Source of the DNA: Oscillospiraceae bacterium | Lineage (GTDB): Bacteria; Bacillota; Clostridia; Oscillospirales; UBA644 | Direction: 5' to 3' | NCBI GenBank assembly: GCA_015067385.1 | Contig: SVMP01000081.1 | Span: 1-9,413, forward strand | DNA: 9,413 nt | Part shown: one piece after another, positions 1-6,144 of the stretch | Numbering within the stretch: position 1 is the first letter of the stretch | Layout of the letters: each line of letters opens with the position of its first letter | The notes under the pieces: model-generated | What the model was told of the DNA's origin: nothing | Seen by the model: only the letters and a program-made list of their open reading frames with translations | Databases searched by the model: none | Translations under genes and position numbers: made by a program

Positions 1-475
1 AATATGTGTTAAGTTTTGAGAACGAACCGTTGTCGTTCAAGTCAAACATCATATGTCCTCCAGTTTTTTTATCTTCTTCTTTCCATTCTTTGGTATTATT
101 TAAAATAATAGGATTTTCCACATTATTTGGCATTATAATAAGATCATCTATCTTTTTTGCTTGATTATAAAATTCGTCTACCTGGTTAAATAGATTAAAT
201 TCTTCTTGATAAGTTTCCGCTGTTTCATCACTAATACTTGAAAAAGTCAACAACATAATTTTGTCTATGGGTGCATTGCTTTTAGTAAATAATTTAAAAT
301 ATTCCTTATCTCCCCAAGCAATCTGTGCAGAATTACTTCTTTCATCTATCCAATAATAATTGGAGAGAACGATGTACAAAACAAGACTTGTAATTACAAT
401 TTGAATGAATAAGAATAAAAATAAAAACGGTGATTTTCTGATGCTTGCCCAAAGGTCTGTAAATAAATGTTTCAT
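1..475 (-). CDS. Membrane protein, likely ABC transporter permease (FtsX/MacB-like), 5' part only
   Basis: The frame is open from an ATG at 473-475 to the window edge, giving the first 158 residues of a longer protein. A cytoplasmic N-terminus with basic residues (MKHLFTDLWASIRKSP) is followed by one strong membrane segment at about residues 17-38. Then comes a hydrophilic, Asn/Glu/Lys-rich region of at least 120 residues, presumably extracellular. One N-terminal helix followed by a large outer domain is the layout of MacB/FtsX-type ABC permeases; this assignment rests on architecture, because the conserved C-terminal membrane part lies outside the window. The start is supported by a CGGAGGT ribosome site 5 nt upstream and a strong promoter. 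Codon use is distinctly AT-rich (many TTA, AAT, ATA), with about 29% GC by hand count against roughly 40-45% in sampled neighbouring genes, which hints at a separate origin. Alternatives include a bacteriocin-associated or sensor membrane protein. Confidence 0.6.
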   Translation of the reverse strand, partial: MKHLFTDLWASIRKSPFLFLFLFIQIVITSLVLYIVLSNYYWIDERSNSAQIAWGDKEYFKLFTKSNAPIDKIMLLTFSSISDETAETYQEEFNLFNQVDEFYNQAKKIDDLIIMPNNVENPIILNNTKEWKEEDKKTGGHMMFDLNDNGSFSKLNTY

Positions 476-480
476 GTTGC

Positions 481-487
481 ACCTCCG
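481..487 (-). promoter_or_regulatory. Ribosome binding site of the left-edge membrane gene
   Basis: CGGAGGT on the minus strand, 5 nt before the ATG at 475. It fixes the start of a gene that is cut by the window edge. Confidence 0.8.
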
Positions 488-526
488 TAATGTTTATAAA
501 AATGTGTCGGACAATCTTATGTTTAT

Positions 527-555
527 ATTATAACATGAAAAAGCCATGATTTCAA
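527..555 (-). promoter_or_regulatory. Sigma-A promoter of the left-edge membrane gene
   Basis: On the minus strand TTGAAA (550-555) is followed by a 17-bp spacer and TATAAT (527-532), preceded by TGT as in an extended -10. Transcription would start near 520 and give a leader of about 45 nt ending in the CGGAGGT ribosome site. The promoter lies downstream of the terminator at 632-659, so this gene is a transcription unit separate from the exporter pair. Confidence 0.8.
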
Positions 556-591
556 GGGCAAACACAAAATACAGTATAAAAGATTTGATTG

Positions 592-612
592 ATACATATC
601 GATTATTTGTAT
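592..612. promoter_or_regulatory. Imperfect palindrome upstream of the left-edge promoter
   Basis: ATACA and TGTAT arms flank an 11-base core that is itself partly symmetric, centred on about 602. It sits roughly 37 bp upstream of the -35 box at 550-555, a usual place for an activator site. The region is AT-rich, so chance symmetry is quite possible. Confidence 0.2.
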
Positions 613-631
613 AAAATAAACAAAATCACTC

Positions 632-659
632 AAAAAAACACCACGGTTTCCCGTGGTGT
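632..659 (-). terminator. Rho-independent terminator of the AI-2E/TauE operon
   Basis: Read on the minus strand, a 9-bp stem (ACACCACGG with CCGTGGTGT) closes a GAAA tetraloop and runs into a tract of seven T. It begins 18 nt after the TAA stop of the TauE-type gene. No T-tract follows the stem on the plus strand, so it works in one direction. Confidence 0.92.
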
Positions 660-677
660 GACGATATTAAAATCTTT

Positions 678-1454
678 TTATGTAAACATGTTAAATCCCA
701 AAACCGTAACGCCGAGAACTATCAGAATAACGCCGGTTATTCTGTTTAAAAGCTTGGGTTCAGCCTTGTTAGCGAATCGAGCGGCAATTCTTGCCCAGAT
801 AAGCGTAAAAGCAACGCAAAGAACAAGTACCGTCCAATCAGGCGTACCGTCAATAATAAAATGGCTTACAGAGCCTGTCAATGCGGTGAATGTCATTATA
901 AAAACGCTTGTTCCGACAGCGGTTTTCAGTTCATATCCGAGAATGCTTGTTAAAATCAGCAGCATCATCATACCGCCTCCTGCGCCGATAAATCCGCAGA
1001 TAAATCCGATAAATATACCGCTTAAAACGGATTGAACGATTCGTTTTTTTGCGTTTACGGAAGCCATGCTTTCTTTTGTTGTCATTACCGGTTTAACAAT
1101 AAATCTTACACCCAAAAACAGCGTTGCCACGACCGATGTTGTCCCCATGGTTCCACCCGGAACAAAGCTTGATACGAAGCTGCCGACTGCCGTAAAAACA
1201 AGAACGGAAGCCATCATAACGATACCGTTTTTTATATCGAGGTTTTTGTTCTTTCCATATTCATATGCGCTTATTCCGCTTGCCAAAACATCTGACGCAA
1301 GCGCTATTCCGACCGCAGAATACGGGTCCATTCCGAGAAAAGTTACAAGCATCGGTGTTATTACCGCCGCCGCGCTCATTCCTGCGAATCCGGTACCGAG
1401 ACCTGCCCCCATACCAGCAAGGAAACATACCAATACAGTTATAAATAATTCCAT
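678..1454 (-). CDS. TauE/SafE family sulfite/anion exporter-type membrane protein
   Basis: A 258-residue, almost entirely hydrophobic protein with about eight membrane segments, the usual size and layout of TauE/SafE permeases. Members are proposed to move sulfite, sulfoacetate, taurine-derived or other small sulfur-containing or carboxylate anions across the cytoplasmic membrane; the substrate here cannot be read from sequence. The family's internal duplication is visible: a glycine-rich segment with GLGTGFAG (about residues 14-50) is echoed by CGFIGAGGGMMM (about 149-185), each followed by a 'AVGxxL/V'-type stretch. The ATG directly follows the TAA of the upstream AI-2E gene with no spacer, and its ribosome site is weak (AGG about 11 nt upstream), so translation is probably coupled. 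It is the last gene of the operon and a strong terminator follows. Confidence 0.9.
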   Translation of the reverse strand: MELFITVLVCFLAGMGAGLGTGFAGMSAAAVITPMLVTFLGMDPYSAVGIALASDVLASGISAYEYGKNKNLDIKNGIVMMASVLVFTAVGSFVSSFVPGGTMGTTSVVATLFLGVRFIVKPVMTTKESMASVNAKKRIVQSVLSGIFIGFICGFIGAGGGMMMLLILTSILGYELKTAVGTSVFIMTFTALTGSVSHFIIDGTPDWTVLVLCVAFTLIWARIAARFANKAEPKLLNRITGVILIVLGVTVLGFNMFT

Positions 1455-2615
1455 TTATTTTTTTACCTGTGCTTTTATTTTTGCTTTATTTTTGTCTTCG
1501 CGTTTGGCTGTCGCCTCTTTGAAGAGTGTATAAGCCGTTGATGCGACCGGAACACTTAACAGCATTCCGACAGGTCCGCCGATACCTCCGCCGACAGTTA
1601 CTGCCGCAAGTATCCACATACCCGGAAGATTCACTCTGCTGCCCATAACCTTGGGGTAGATAACATTGCCTTCTATCTGCTGTAAAATAAGAAGAAAGAT
1701 AATGAAAATTACAGCTTTTATCGGGTCAACCGTAAGTATCATAAATGCGCCCACGATAATGCCGATAAACGCGCCGACAACGGGTATAAGAGCCGTAACG
1801 CCGACGAGAGCACCGACCATTGGGGCGAACGGTATCTGAAGGATAAGCATACCGATCATACAAAGCAGACCGAGTATTACGGCTTCCAAGGACTGACCGG
1901 AAATAAAATTTTTGAAGTTAACGCCTGCAACGGTTGCCGCATGGATGAACCAGTCTCCGATTTCTCGGGGTATCCATGCATTGATTAAGCGGACCGCCTG
2001 ATCTTTTAGTTTGTCTTTGCCGAACAAGATATATATTGCAAAAACAAAGGAAATAAAAATATCAAAAATTCCGCCGACAAGAGAAGATATAGTTCCGAAT
2101 GCCGTGTTGAAGATCGTTTCGCCCTGCGATTTTAACCAGGATTGAATAGAATTCAATATTCCGTCCCAATCAATGTTTAACAGTATATTTCCGAACGGCA
2201 TTTCCTCAACTTCCGATCGGCTCATGCTATTGATTTTTGTAATAAAGCTTATTGCACCGTCTGCAACAACTTTCAATGCTTCAATAATTTCCGGTATAAC
2301 AAGCCATACAATGCCTGTAATTATGCCCAGTATCATTATCAATGCCAAAGCAAAACTGACAGGACGTCTTAATTTATGAAGAACTTTATTTTTCGTTTTT
2401 ATCCAAAAATGTCTCTCGAAAAAACTCATCGGAACGTTCAATATCGCCGCAATAACCGCACCAAGCAATAACGGAGCAACAAGCCCAATGCACCAGGATA
2501 CCGCAATTGCAACGGAAGATATGTTTTGTACTCCTAAAAATATCAGAATACAAGCTGTGGCAATACCTATTACCCATTTTGCGATTTTTTTGTATTTTTC
2601 AGGTGTTAAGTCCAT
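1455..2615 (-). CDS. AI-2E family transporter (PerM/TqsA-like membrane protein)
   Basis: A 386-residue polytopic membrane protein of the AI-2E exporter family (formerly UPF0118). Two N-terminal helices (about 12-60) and a third (about 85-110) come before an amphipathic region (about 112-170). A C-terminal bundle of helices follows and carries the family signature QQIEGNVIYPKVMG (about 312-325) and a glycine/proline-rich GGGIGGPVGMLLSVP segment. Members have been linked to autoinducer-2 release and to sodium/proton exchange, so the family name does not fix a function. The C-terminal tail is lysine-rich and cytoplasmic. The ATG at 2613-2615 has an AGGAG ribosome site 6 nt upstream and lies about 24 nt from the predicted transcription start. 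It is the first gene of a two-gene operon and abuts the TauE-type gene exactly (stop followed by start). Confidence 0.93.
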   Translation of the reverse strand: MDLTPEKYKKIAKWVIGIATACILIFLGVQNISSVAIAVSWCIGLVAPLLLGAVIAAILNVPMSFFERHFWIKTKNKVLHKLRRPVSFALALIMILGIITGIVWLVIPEIIEALKVVADGAISFITKINSMSRSEVEEMPFGNILLNIDWDGILNSIQSWLKSQGETIFNTAFGTISSLVGGIFDIFISFVFAIYILFGKDKLKDQAVRLINAWIPREIGDWFIHAATVAGVNFKNFISGQSLEAVILGLLCMIGMLILQIPFAPMVGALVGVTALIPVVGAFIGIIVGAFMILTVDPIKAVIFIIFLLILQQIEGNVIYPKVMGSRVNLPGMWILAAVTVGGGIGGPVGMLLSVPVASTAYTLFKEATAKREDKNKAKIKAQVKK

Positions 2616-2645
2616 TTCCTTCTCCTAAATAATGTTATCTACAGT

Positions 2646-2674
2646 ATTATATCACGTATTTTTTGTTTTTTCAA
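2646..2674 (-). promoter_or_regulatory. Sigma-A promoter of the AI-2E/TauE operon
   Basis: On the minus strand TTGAAA (2669-2674), a 17-bp A-rich spacer and TATAAT (2646-2651) with an upstream TG (extended -10). The transcription start is expected near 2639, about 24 nt before the ATG at 2615. Confidence 0.85.
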
Positions 2675-2702
2675 TAGAATATTTGTGTCAAAACACGGCA
2701 AA

Positions 2703-2749
2703 AATCGAGCACCGCTTTATATAAAAAGTGATTCTTGACAACCTCGATT
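2703..2749. repeat. Inverted repeat AATCGAG / CTCGATT in the divergent promoter region
   Basis: Exact 7-base arms at 2703-2709 and 2743-2749, 33 bases apart. The right arm lies in the spacer between the -35 and -10 boxes of the GH43 promoter. It could be a split operator for the glycosidase, or chance. It is not a plausible hairpin, because the loop is long. Confidence 0.3.
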
Positions 2750-2763
2750 ATTTATGTTATCAT
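2735..2763 (+). promoter_or_regulatory. Sigma-A promoter of the GH43 gene
   Basis: TTGACA (2735-2740), a 17-bp spacer and TATCAT (2758-2763) with TG at the extended -10 position. Transcription would start near 2770, about 25 nt before the ATG. It diverges from the AI-2E promoter, with about 60 bp between the two -35 boxes. Confidence 0.8.
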
Positions 2764-2782
2764 TATAAAAAGATTTTTATAA

Positions 2783-2789
2783 AAGGTGA
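2783..2789 (+). promoter_or_regulatory. Ribosome binding site that decides the GH43 start
   Basis: AAGGTGA lies 5 nt before the ATG at 2795. The in-frame GTG at 2786 is part of this Shine-Dalgarno sequence and has no ribosome site of its own, so a start there is unlikely. Confidence 0.8.
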
Positions 2790-2794
2790 AAATT

Positions 2795-3667
2795 ATGCAT
2801 ATAAACAATCCTATTGATACAAGCTGGCACGCAGACCCCGAAGCAAGATTTTATGAGGGAGAATATTGGATATATGCTACACGCAGCCTTCCTTTTAAAG
2901 AGCAACACAATCTTGATGCTTACCATTCTGTTGACGGCAAAGAATGGATAAAAGAAGAAAGCATCATTGATATGTCTGACTTCCCGTTCGTCTGGCAGGC
3001 TGTATGGGCTCCGACCATTATTGAAAAAAACGGTAAATATTATCTTATATTTGCTGTTAACGATATTCACGCAAACGAAGAACCCGGCGGTCTTTTGATT
3101 GTTGTGTCCGATTCTCCCAAAGGTCCGTTCAAGAGATTTACAAAGGCTGACGAGCTTGTCGGCGATATTATCAACGGCGCACAGCCTATTGATGCTCATC
3201 TTTTCAAAGATGATGACGGAACTGTTTACCTTTATTACGGTGGCTGGGGACACTGTAATGTCGGTATTATGAACGAAACAATGGATGGTCTTGTTCCTTT
3301 TGCGGATGGCGATCTTGTCAAGGAGATCACTCCGCCCGAATATGTCGAAGGTCCTTGTATGTTTAAAAAAGACGGTAAATATTATTTCCAGTGGTCTGTC
3401 GGCGGCTGGACTACCAGCACTTACGGCGTTTGCTATGCCATAAGCGATAATTCGTTCGGACCGTTTGATAAATATGAAAAGATTCTTGAGACTGATATGA
3501 ACGTTGCCAAAGGTCCCGGTCACCACGGTTATCTTATCGAAAACGGTGATTATTATATTGTTTATCACAGAAGACCTCTCAGTGAGACCGATGGTAACTC
3601 GCGTCAGCTTTGTATAGACAAAATGCTTTTTGACGGCGACAAAATAATGAAAATTCAAATGACTTGA
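2795..3667 (+). CDS. Glycoside hydrolase family 43 (cytoplasmic, single domain)
   Basis: A 290-residue protein that fits a lone five-bladed beta-propeller of GH43, inverting enzymes that act on arabinose- or xylose-containing glycans. The three expected acidic residues are in place: general base D14 in HADPEARFY, the pKa-tuning D133 in QPIDAHLFKDDDG, and general acid E185 in YVEGPCMF. Other family features are the blade repeats with DGKYY-type turns, WAPTIIEKNGKYY near 71-83, and PGHHG (241-245) followed by YYIVYHRR. There is no signal peptide, membrane segment or carbohydrate-binding module, so it should act in the cytoplasm on imported oligosaccharides. The exact specificity (arabinofuranosidase, xylosidase, exo-arabinanase or galactosidase) cannot be read. 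The start is at 2795 rather than the GTG at 2786, which falls inside the ribosome site. It is monocistronic, between its own promoter and terminator. Confidence 0.92.
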   Translation: MHINNPIDTSWHADPEARFYEGEYWIYATRSLPFKEQHNLDAYHSVDGKEWIKEESIIDMSDFPFVWQAVWAPTIIEKNGKYYLIFAVNDIHANEEPGGLLIVVSDSPKGPFKRFTKADELVGDIINGAQPIDAHLFKDDDGTVYLYYGGWGHCNVGIMNETMDGLVPFADGDLVKEITPPEYVEGPCMFKKDGKYYFQWSVGGWTTSTYGVCYAISDNSFGPFDKYEKILETDMNVAKGPGHHGYLIENGDYYIVYHRRPLSETDGNSRQLCIDKMLFDGDKIMKIQMT

Positions 3668-3687
3668 TCTTAAAAGTCGAGAATAGG

Positions 3688-3716
3688 GGAGTTTGTGCAT
3701 AACAGGCTCCTTTTTT
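3688..3716 (+). terminator. Terminator of the GH43 gene
   Basis: A 9-bp stem (GGAGTTTGT with ACAGGCTCC, two G-U pairs) around the 5-base loop GCATA, followed directly by six T. It starts 20 nt after the TGA stop. Confidence 0.8.
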
Positions 3717-3770
3717 GTATCAATATACATAATGTTACAGAAATTTCATACTTTATCTCGCTAAAATGTG

Positions 3771-3799
3771 TTGACAATGATGGGAAAGAGGAGTATAAT
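3771..3799 (+). promoter_or_regulatory. Consensus sigma-A promoter of serC-serA
   Basis: TTGACA (3771-3776), exactly 17 bp, TATAAT (3794-3799): a full match to consensus in both boxes. Transcription should start near 3806 with a leader of about 49 nt. That leader is too short for a T-box or a known amino-acid riboswitch, so strong expression without a leader-based switch is likely. Confidence 0.9.
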
Positions 3800-3825
3800 G
3801 ATTAGTATATTATAAATAAAAACGA

Positions 3826-3837
3826 CCGCAAATGCGG
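3826..3837 (+). other. Small hairpin in the serC leader
   Basis: CCGC-AAAT-GCGG makes a 4-bp stem with a 4-base loop. It ends four bases before the GGAGG ribosome site (3842-3846), which is 8 nt before the serC ATG. There is no T-tract, so it is not a terminator. It may stabilise the mRNA 5' end or be incidental. Confidence 0.35.
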
Positions 3838-3854
3838 ATTCGGAGGTTATAAAG

Positions 3855-4931
3855 ATGAGAGTATATAATTTCTCAGCAGGTCCTTCTGTCCTGCCTGAAT
3901 CTGTTCTCGAAAAAGCAAAAAATGAAATGCTTGATTACGGTGGAAGCGGTATGTCCGTTATGGAAATGAGCCACCGCTCAAAAGTTTATGAATCAATCAT
4001 TAACGGTGCCGAAGAACTTCTTCGTGAAGTAATGGGTATTCCGTCTAACTATAAAGTTCTTTTCCTTCAGGGCGGCGCATCTTCTCAGTTTAGCATGATC
4101 CCCCTTAACCTTATGAAAAACAACAAGATCGACCTTGTTCTCACAGGTATGTGGGCTAAAAAAGCAATGGAAGAAGCTTCCCGTTACGGTCAGGTCAATG
4201 TTGTCGGGTCTTCTAAGGATAAGACTTTCTCTTACATTCCCGAACTCGATAAATCCAAATTCGATCCTGAAGCAGACTATTTCTATATCTGTGAAAACAA
4301 TACTATTTACGGTACAAAATTCCCCGAACTTCCCGACACAGGTAATGTTCCGCTCGTAGCAGACCTTTCCTCCTGCATTCTCAGCGAACCTATCGATGTT
4401 TCAAAATACGGACTTATTTTCGCAGGCGCACAGAAAAATATGGGTCCTGCCGGTCTTACCGTTGTTATTATCCGTGAAGATCTTATCGGAACATGCAAAG
4501 AGTTCACTCCTCAAATGTTCAAATATACAACTCATTCCGAAAACGGTTCTATGTATAACACTCCCCCGACATATGCTATTTATATTCATAAACTCGTTCT
4601 TGAATGGATCAAAGATCTCGGCGGCCTTGAAAAAATGGGTGAGATCAACCGCAAAAAAGCTGCTATTATTTATGATTATCTTGACAGTTCAAAGATGTTC
4701 CATGCAACCGTACAGGGAGATTGCCGTTCTCTTATGAACATTCCTTTTGTTACAGGTAACGAAGAACTCGATGCTAAATTTGTCAAGGAAGCAACTGCCG
4801 CAGGCTTTGTTAATCTTAAAGGACACCGTTCCGTTGGCGGTATGAGAGCAAGTATTTACAATGCAATGCCTATCGAAGGCTGCGAAAAACTTGTTGAGTT
4901 CATGAAAGAATTTGAAAGGAACAATGCATAA
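3855..4931 (+). CDS. serC: Phosphoserine aminotransferase SerC
   Basis: A PLP-dependent (class V fold) cytoplasmic enzyme that converts 3-phosphohydroxypyruvate and glutamate to O-phosphoserine and 2-oxoglutarate, step two of the phosphorylated serine pathway. SerC enzymes can also act in pyridoxine synthesis. The 358 residues are the normal full length. Diagnostic segments are the N-terminal YNFSAGPSVLPE, MSHRS (H40, R41, substrate phosphate binding), LQGGASSQF (71-79, cofactor phosphate), TGMW ending at W100, and GAQKN with K194 as the Schiff-base lysine. GHRSVGGMRASIYNA near the C-terminus is also typical. GGAGG lies 8 nt before the ATG, downstream of a consensus promoter. Its TAA overlaps the serA ATG by one base (TAATG), so the two are translationally linked. 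Codon use avoids TTA, CTA and TCA, as expected for a well-expressed gene. Confidence 0.97.
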   Translation: MRVYNFSAGPSVLPESVLEKAKNEMLDYGGSGMSVMEMSHRSKVYESIINGAEELLREVMGIPSNYKVLFLQGGASSQFSMIPLNLMKNNKIDLVLTGMWAKKAMEEASRYGQVNVVGSSKDKTFSYIPELDKSKFDPEADYFYICENNTIYGTKFPELPDTGNVPLVADLSSCILSEPIDVSKYGLIFAGAQKNMGPAGLTVVIIREDLIGTCKEFTPQMFKYTTHSENGSMYNTPPTYAIYIHKLVLEWIKDLGGLEKMGEINRKKAAIIYDYLDSSKMFHATVQGDCRSLMNIPFVTGNEELDAKFVKEATAAGFVNLKGHRSVGGMRASIYNAMPIEGCEKLVEFMKEFERNNA

Positions 4932-6094
4932 TGTTTAGCATAAAAACTATGAATAAGATCGCCGCTGTCGGTACTGACAGATTCGGCGCAAACTATACAA
5001 TTTCCGATAACGAACAGAATCCCGACGGTATTCTCGTTCGCTCCGCTTCTCTTCTTGATGGTAATTTTAACGACGGTCTTCTTGCTATCGCAAGAGCCGG
5101 TGCAGGCGTTAATAATATCCCCCTTGATATCTGTACTTCCAAGGGCATCGCTGTTTTTAACACTCCCGGTGCAAACGCAAACGCTGTTAAAGAACTTACC
5201 ATTGCCGGTCTTCTTCTTTCTTCACGTCTTATCGTTGAAAGTATCAACTGGGCTCAGACACTTAAGGGTAAGGGCGATGAGATCCCCAAGCTTGTCGAAA
5301 AAGGCAAGAGTAATTTCGTGGGTCCCGAACTCGAAGGTAAAAAACTCGGTGTTATCGGTCTCGGTGCAATCGGCAGCCTTATAGTAAATGCCGCAAAAGG
5401 TCTTAATATGAATGTATACGGTTATGATGACTTCCTCTCCGTTGAAAGCGCTCTTCGTATTACAAGATCCATGAACCGTGTTGAAAACGTTAAAACTATA
5501 TATGAAGAATGTGATTATATTACATATCATGTTCCCCTTAACGATTCTACTCGCCGTTATGTCAACAAAGAAGTTTTTGCTCAGATGAAAGACGGTGTTC
5601 GTATCTGTAACTTCTCCAGAGGTGAGATCATTAATGAAGATGACCTTGAAGAAGCTCTTAAGAGCGGTAAAGTTGCAAAATACGTTACCGACTTCCCCAA
5701 TGAGCGCATTCTTTCCATGCCTAACGTAGTCGCTATTCCTCATCTTGCGGCTTCTACCCCCGAAAGTGAAGATAACTGTGCTGTTATGGCTGTTGATGAA
5801 CTTAAAGATTACCTTGAAACCGGTAATGTTAAGAACAGTGTAAACTTCCCCAATGTTACATCCGAAAGAAGCTCCGGCGACCGCATTTGCGTTCTTCATA
5901 AGAATATCCCCAATATGCTCAGCCAGATCTCTTCTGTTCTCGGTGAAATGAATCTCAACATTGACTTTATGCATTCCAAATCTCGCGGAGAGATCGGTTA
6001 TGCTCTTCTCGATATGACAGATGCAGTTCCCGATGAGATCGTTGAAAATCTTAAAAAGATCGATGGCGTACTTCTCGTAAGAGTAATTAAATAA
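4931..6094 (+). CDS. serA: D-3-phosphoglycerate dehydrogenase SerA, short form with ACT domain
   Basis: An NAD-dependent D-2-hydroxyacid dehydrogenase for 3-phosphoglycerate to 3-phosphohydroxypyruvate, the first step of serine synthesis, feeding SerC encoded just upstream. The substrate domain holds ARAGAGVNNIP (about 54-64). The Rossmann domain has VIGLGAIG (141-148, glycines G143, G145, G148). Catalytic residues by family pattern are R230 (NFSRGE), E258 (DFPNE) and H271 (PHLAAST). A C-terminal ACT domain (about 317-387) suggests feedback by serine. At 387 residues it lacks the extra ASB domain of the roughly 525-residue form and is shorter than the roughly 410-residue E. coli enzyme, matching the short Clostridia type. 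The ribosome site AAAGGA lies inside the serC end, 10 nt upstream of the ATG. No phosphoserine phosphatase (SerB) gene is present in the window. Confidence 0.96.
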   Translation: MFSIKTMNKIAAVGTDRFGANYTISDNEQNPDGILVRSASLLDGNFNDGLLAIARAGAGVNNIPLDICTSKGIAVFNTPGANANAVKELTIAGLLLSSRLIVESINWAQTLKGKGDEIPKLVEKGKSNFVGPELEGKKLGVIGLGAIGSLIVNAAKGLNMNVYGYDDFLSVESALRITRSMNRVENVKTIYEECDYITYHVPLNDSTRRYVNKEVFAQMKDGVRICNFSRGEIINEDDLEEALKSGKVAKYVTDFPNERILSMPNVVAIPHLAASTPESEDNCAVMAVDELKDYLETGNVKNSVNFPNVTSERSSGDRICVLHKNIPNMLSQISSVLGEMNLNIDFMHSKSRGEIGYALLDMTDAVPDEIVENLKKIDGVLLVRVIK

Positions 6095-6110
6095 ATTTTT
6101 ATAAATTATT

Positions 6111-6144
6111 AGGACCACTTCTTTTTGAAGTGGTCCTGTTTTTT
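6111..6144 (+). terminator. Terminator of serC-serA, possibly shared with the convergent operon
   Basis: An 11-bp perfect stem (AGGACCACTTC with GAAGTGGTCCT) with a 5-T loop, then G and six T, starting 16 nt after the serA stop. The T-tract runs into the TAA of the minus-strand binding-protein gene (6143-6145). On the minus strand the same stem is followed only by an A/T mix, so it probably terminates that operon less efficiently. Confidence 0.93.

Noticed and set aside
589..1035. Plus-strand frame across the TauE-type gene and its terminator
   Set aside because: It reads through the terminator stem and is antisense to a well-supported exporter; the translation has no recognisable features.
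1066..1533. Plus-strand frame antisense to the TauE/AI-2E junction
   Set aside because: It lies opposite two supported membrane genes, and its composition is what is expected from reverse reading of hydrophobic codons.
3716..3729. TGTAT-CAAT-ATACA palindrome between the GH43 terminator and the serC promoter
   Set aside because: Short arms in an AT-rich spacer that overlap the terminator T-tract; no regulatory role can be supported.
2777..3730. 317-codon open frame on the minus strand opposite the GH43 gene
   Set aside because: It is a shadow: the sense gene uses few TTA, CTA or TCA codons, so the opposite strand lacks stops. The protein has no family features, and the plus strand carries a promoter, ribosome site, GH43 catalytic residues and terminator.
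3668..3854. Search for a riboswitch or T-box upstream of serC
   Set aside because: The stretch holds only the GH43 terminator, a consensus promoter and a leader of about 49 nt; no conserved leader elements were seen.
5222..6118. 298-codon open frame on the minus strand opposite serA
   Set aside because: Same codon-bias effect opposite a clear SerA. It also runs into the terminator hairpin and has no convincing start signals.
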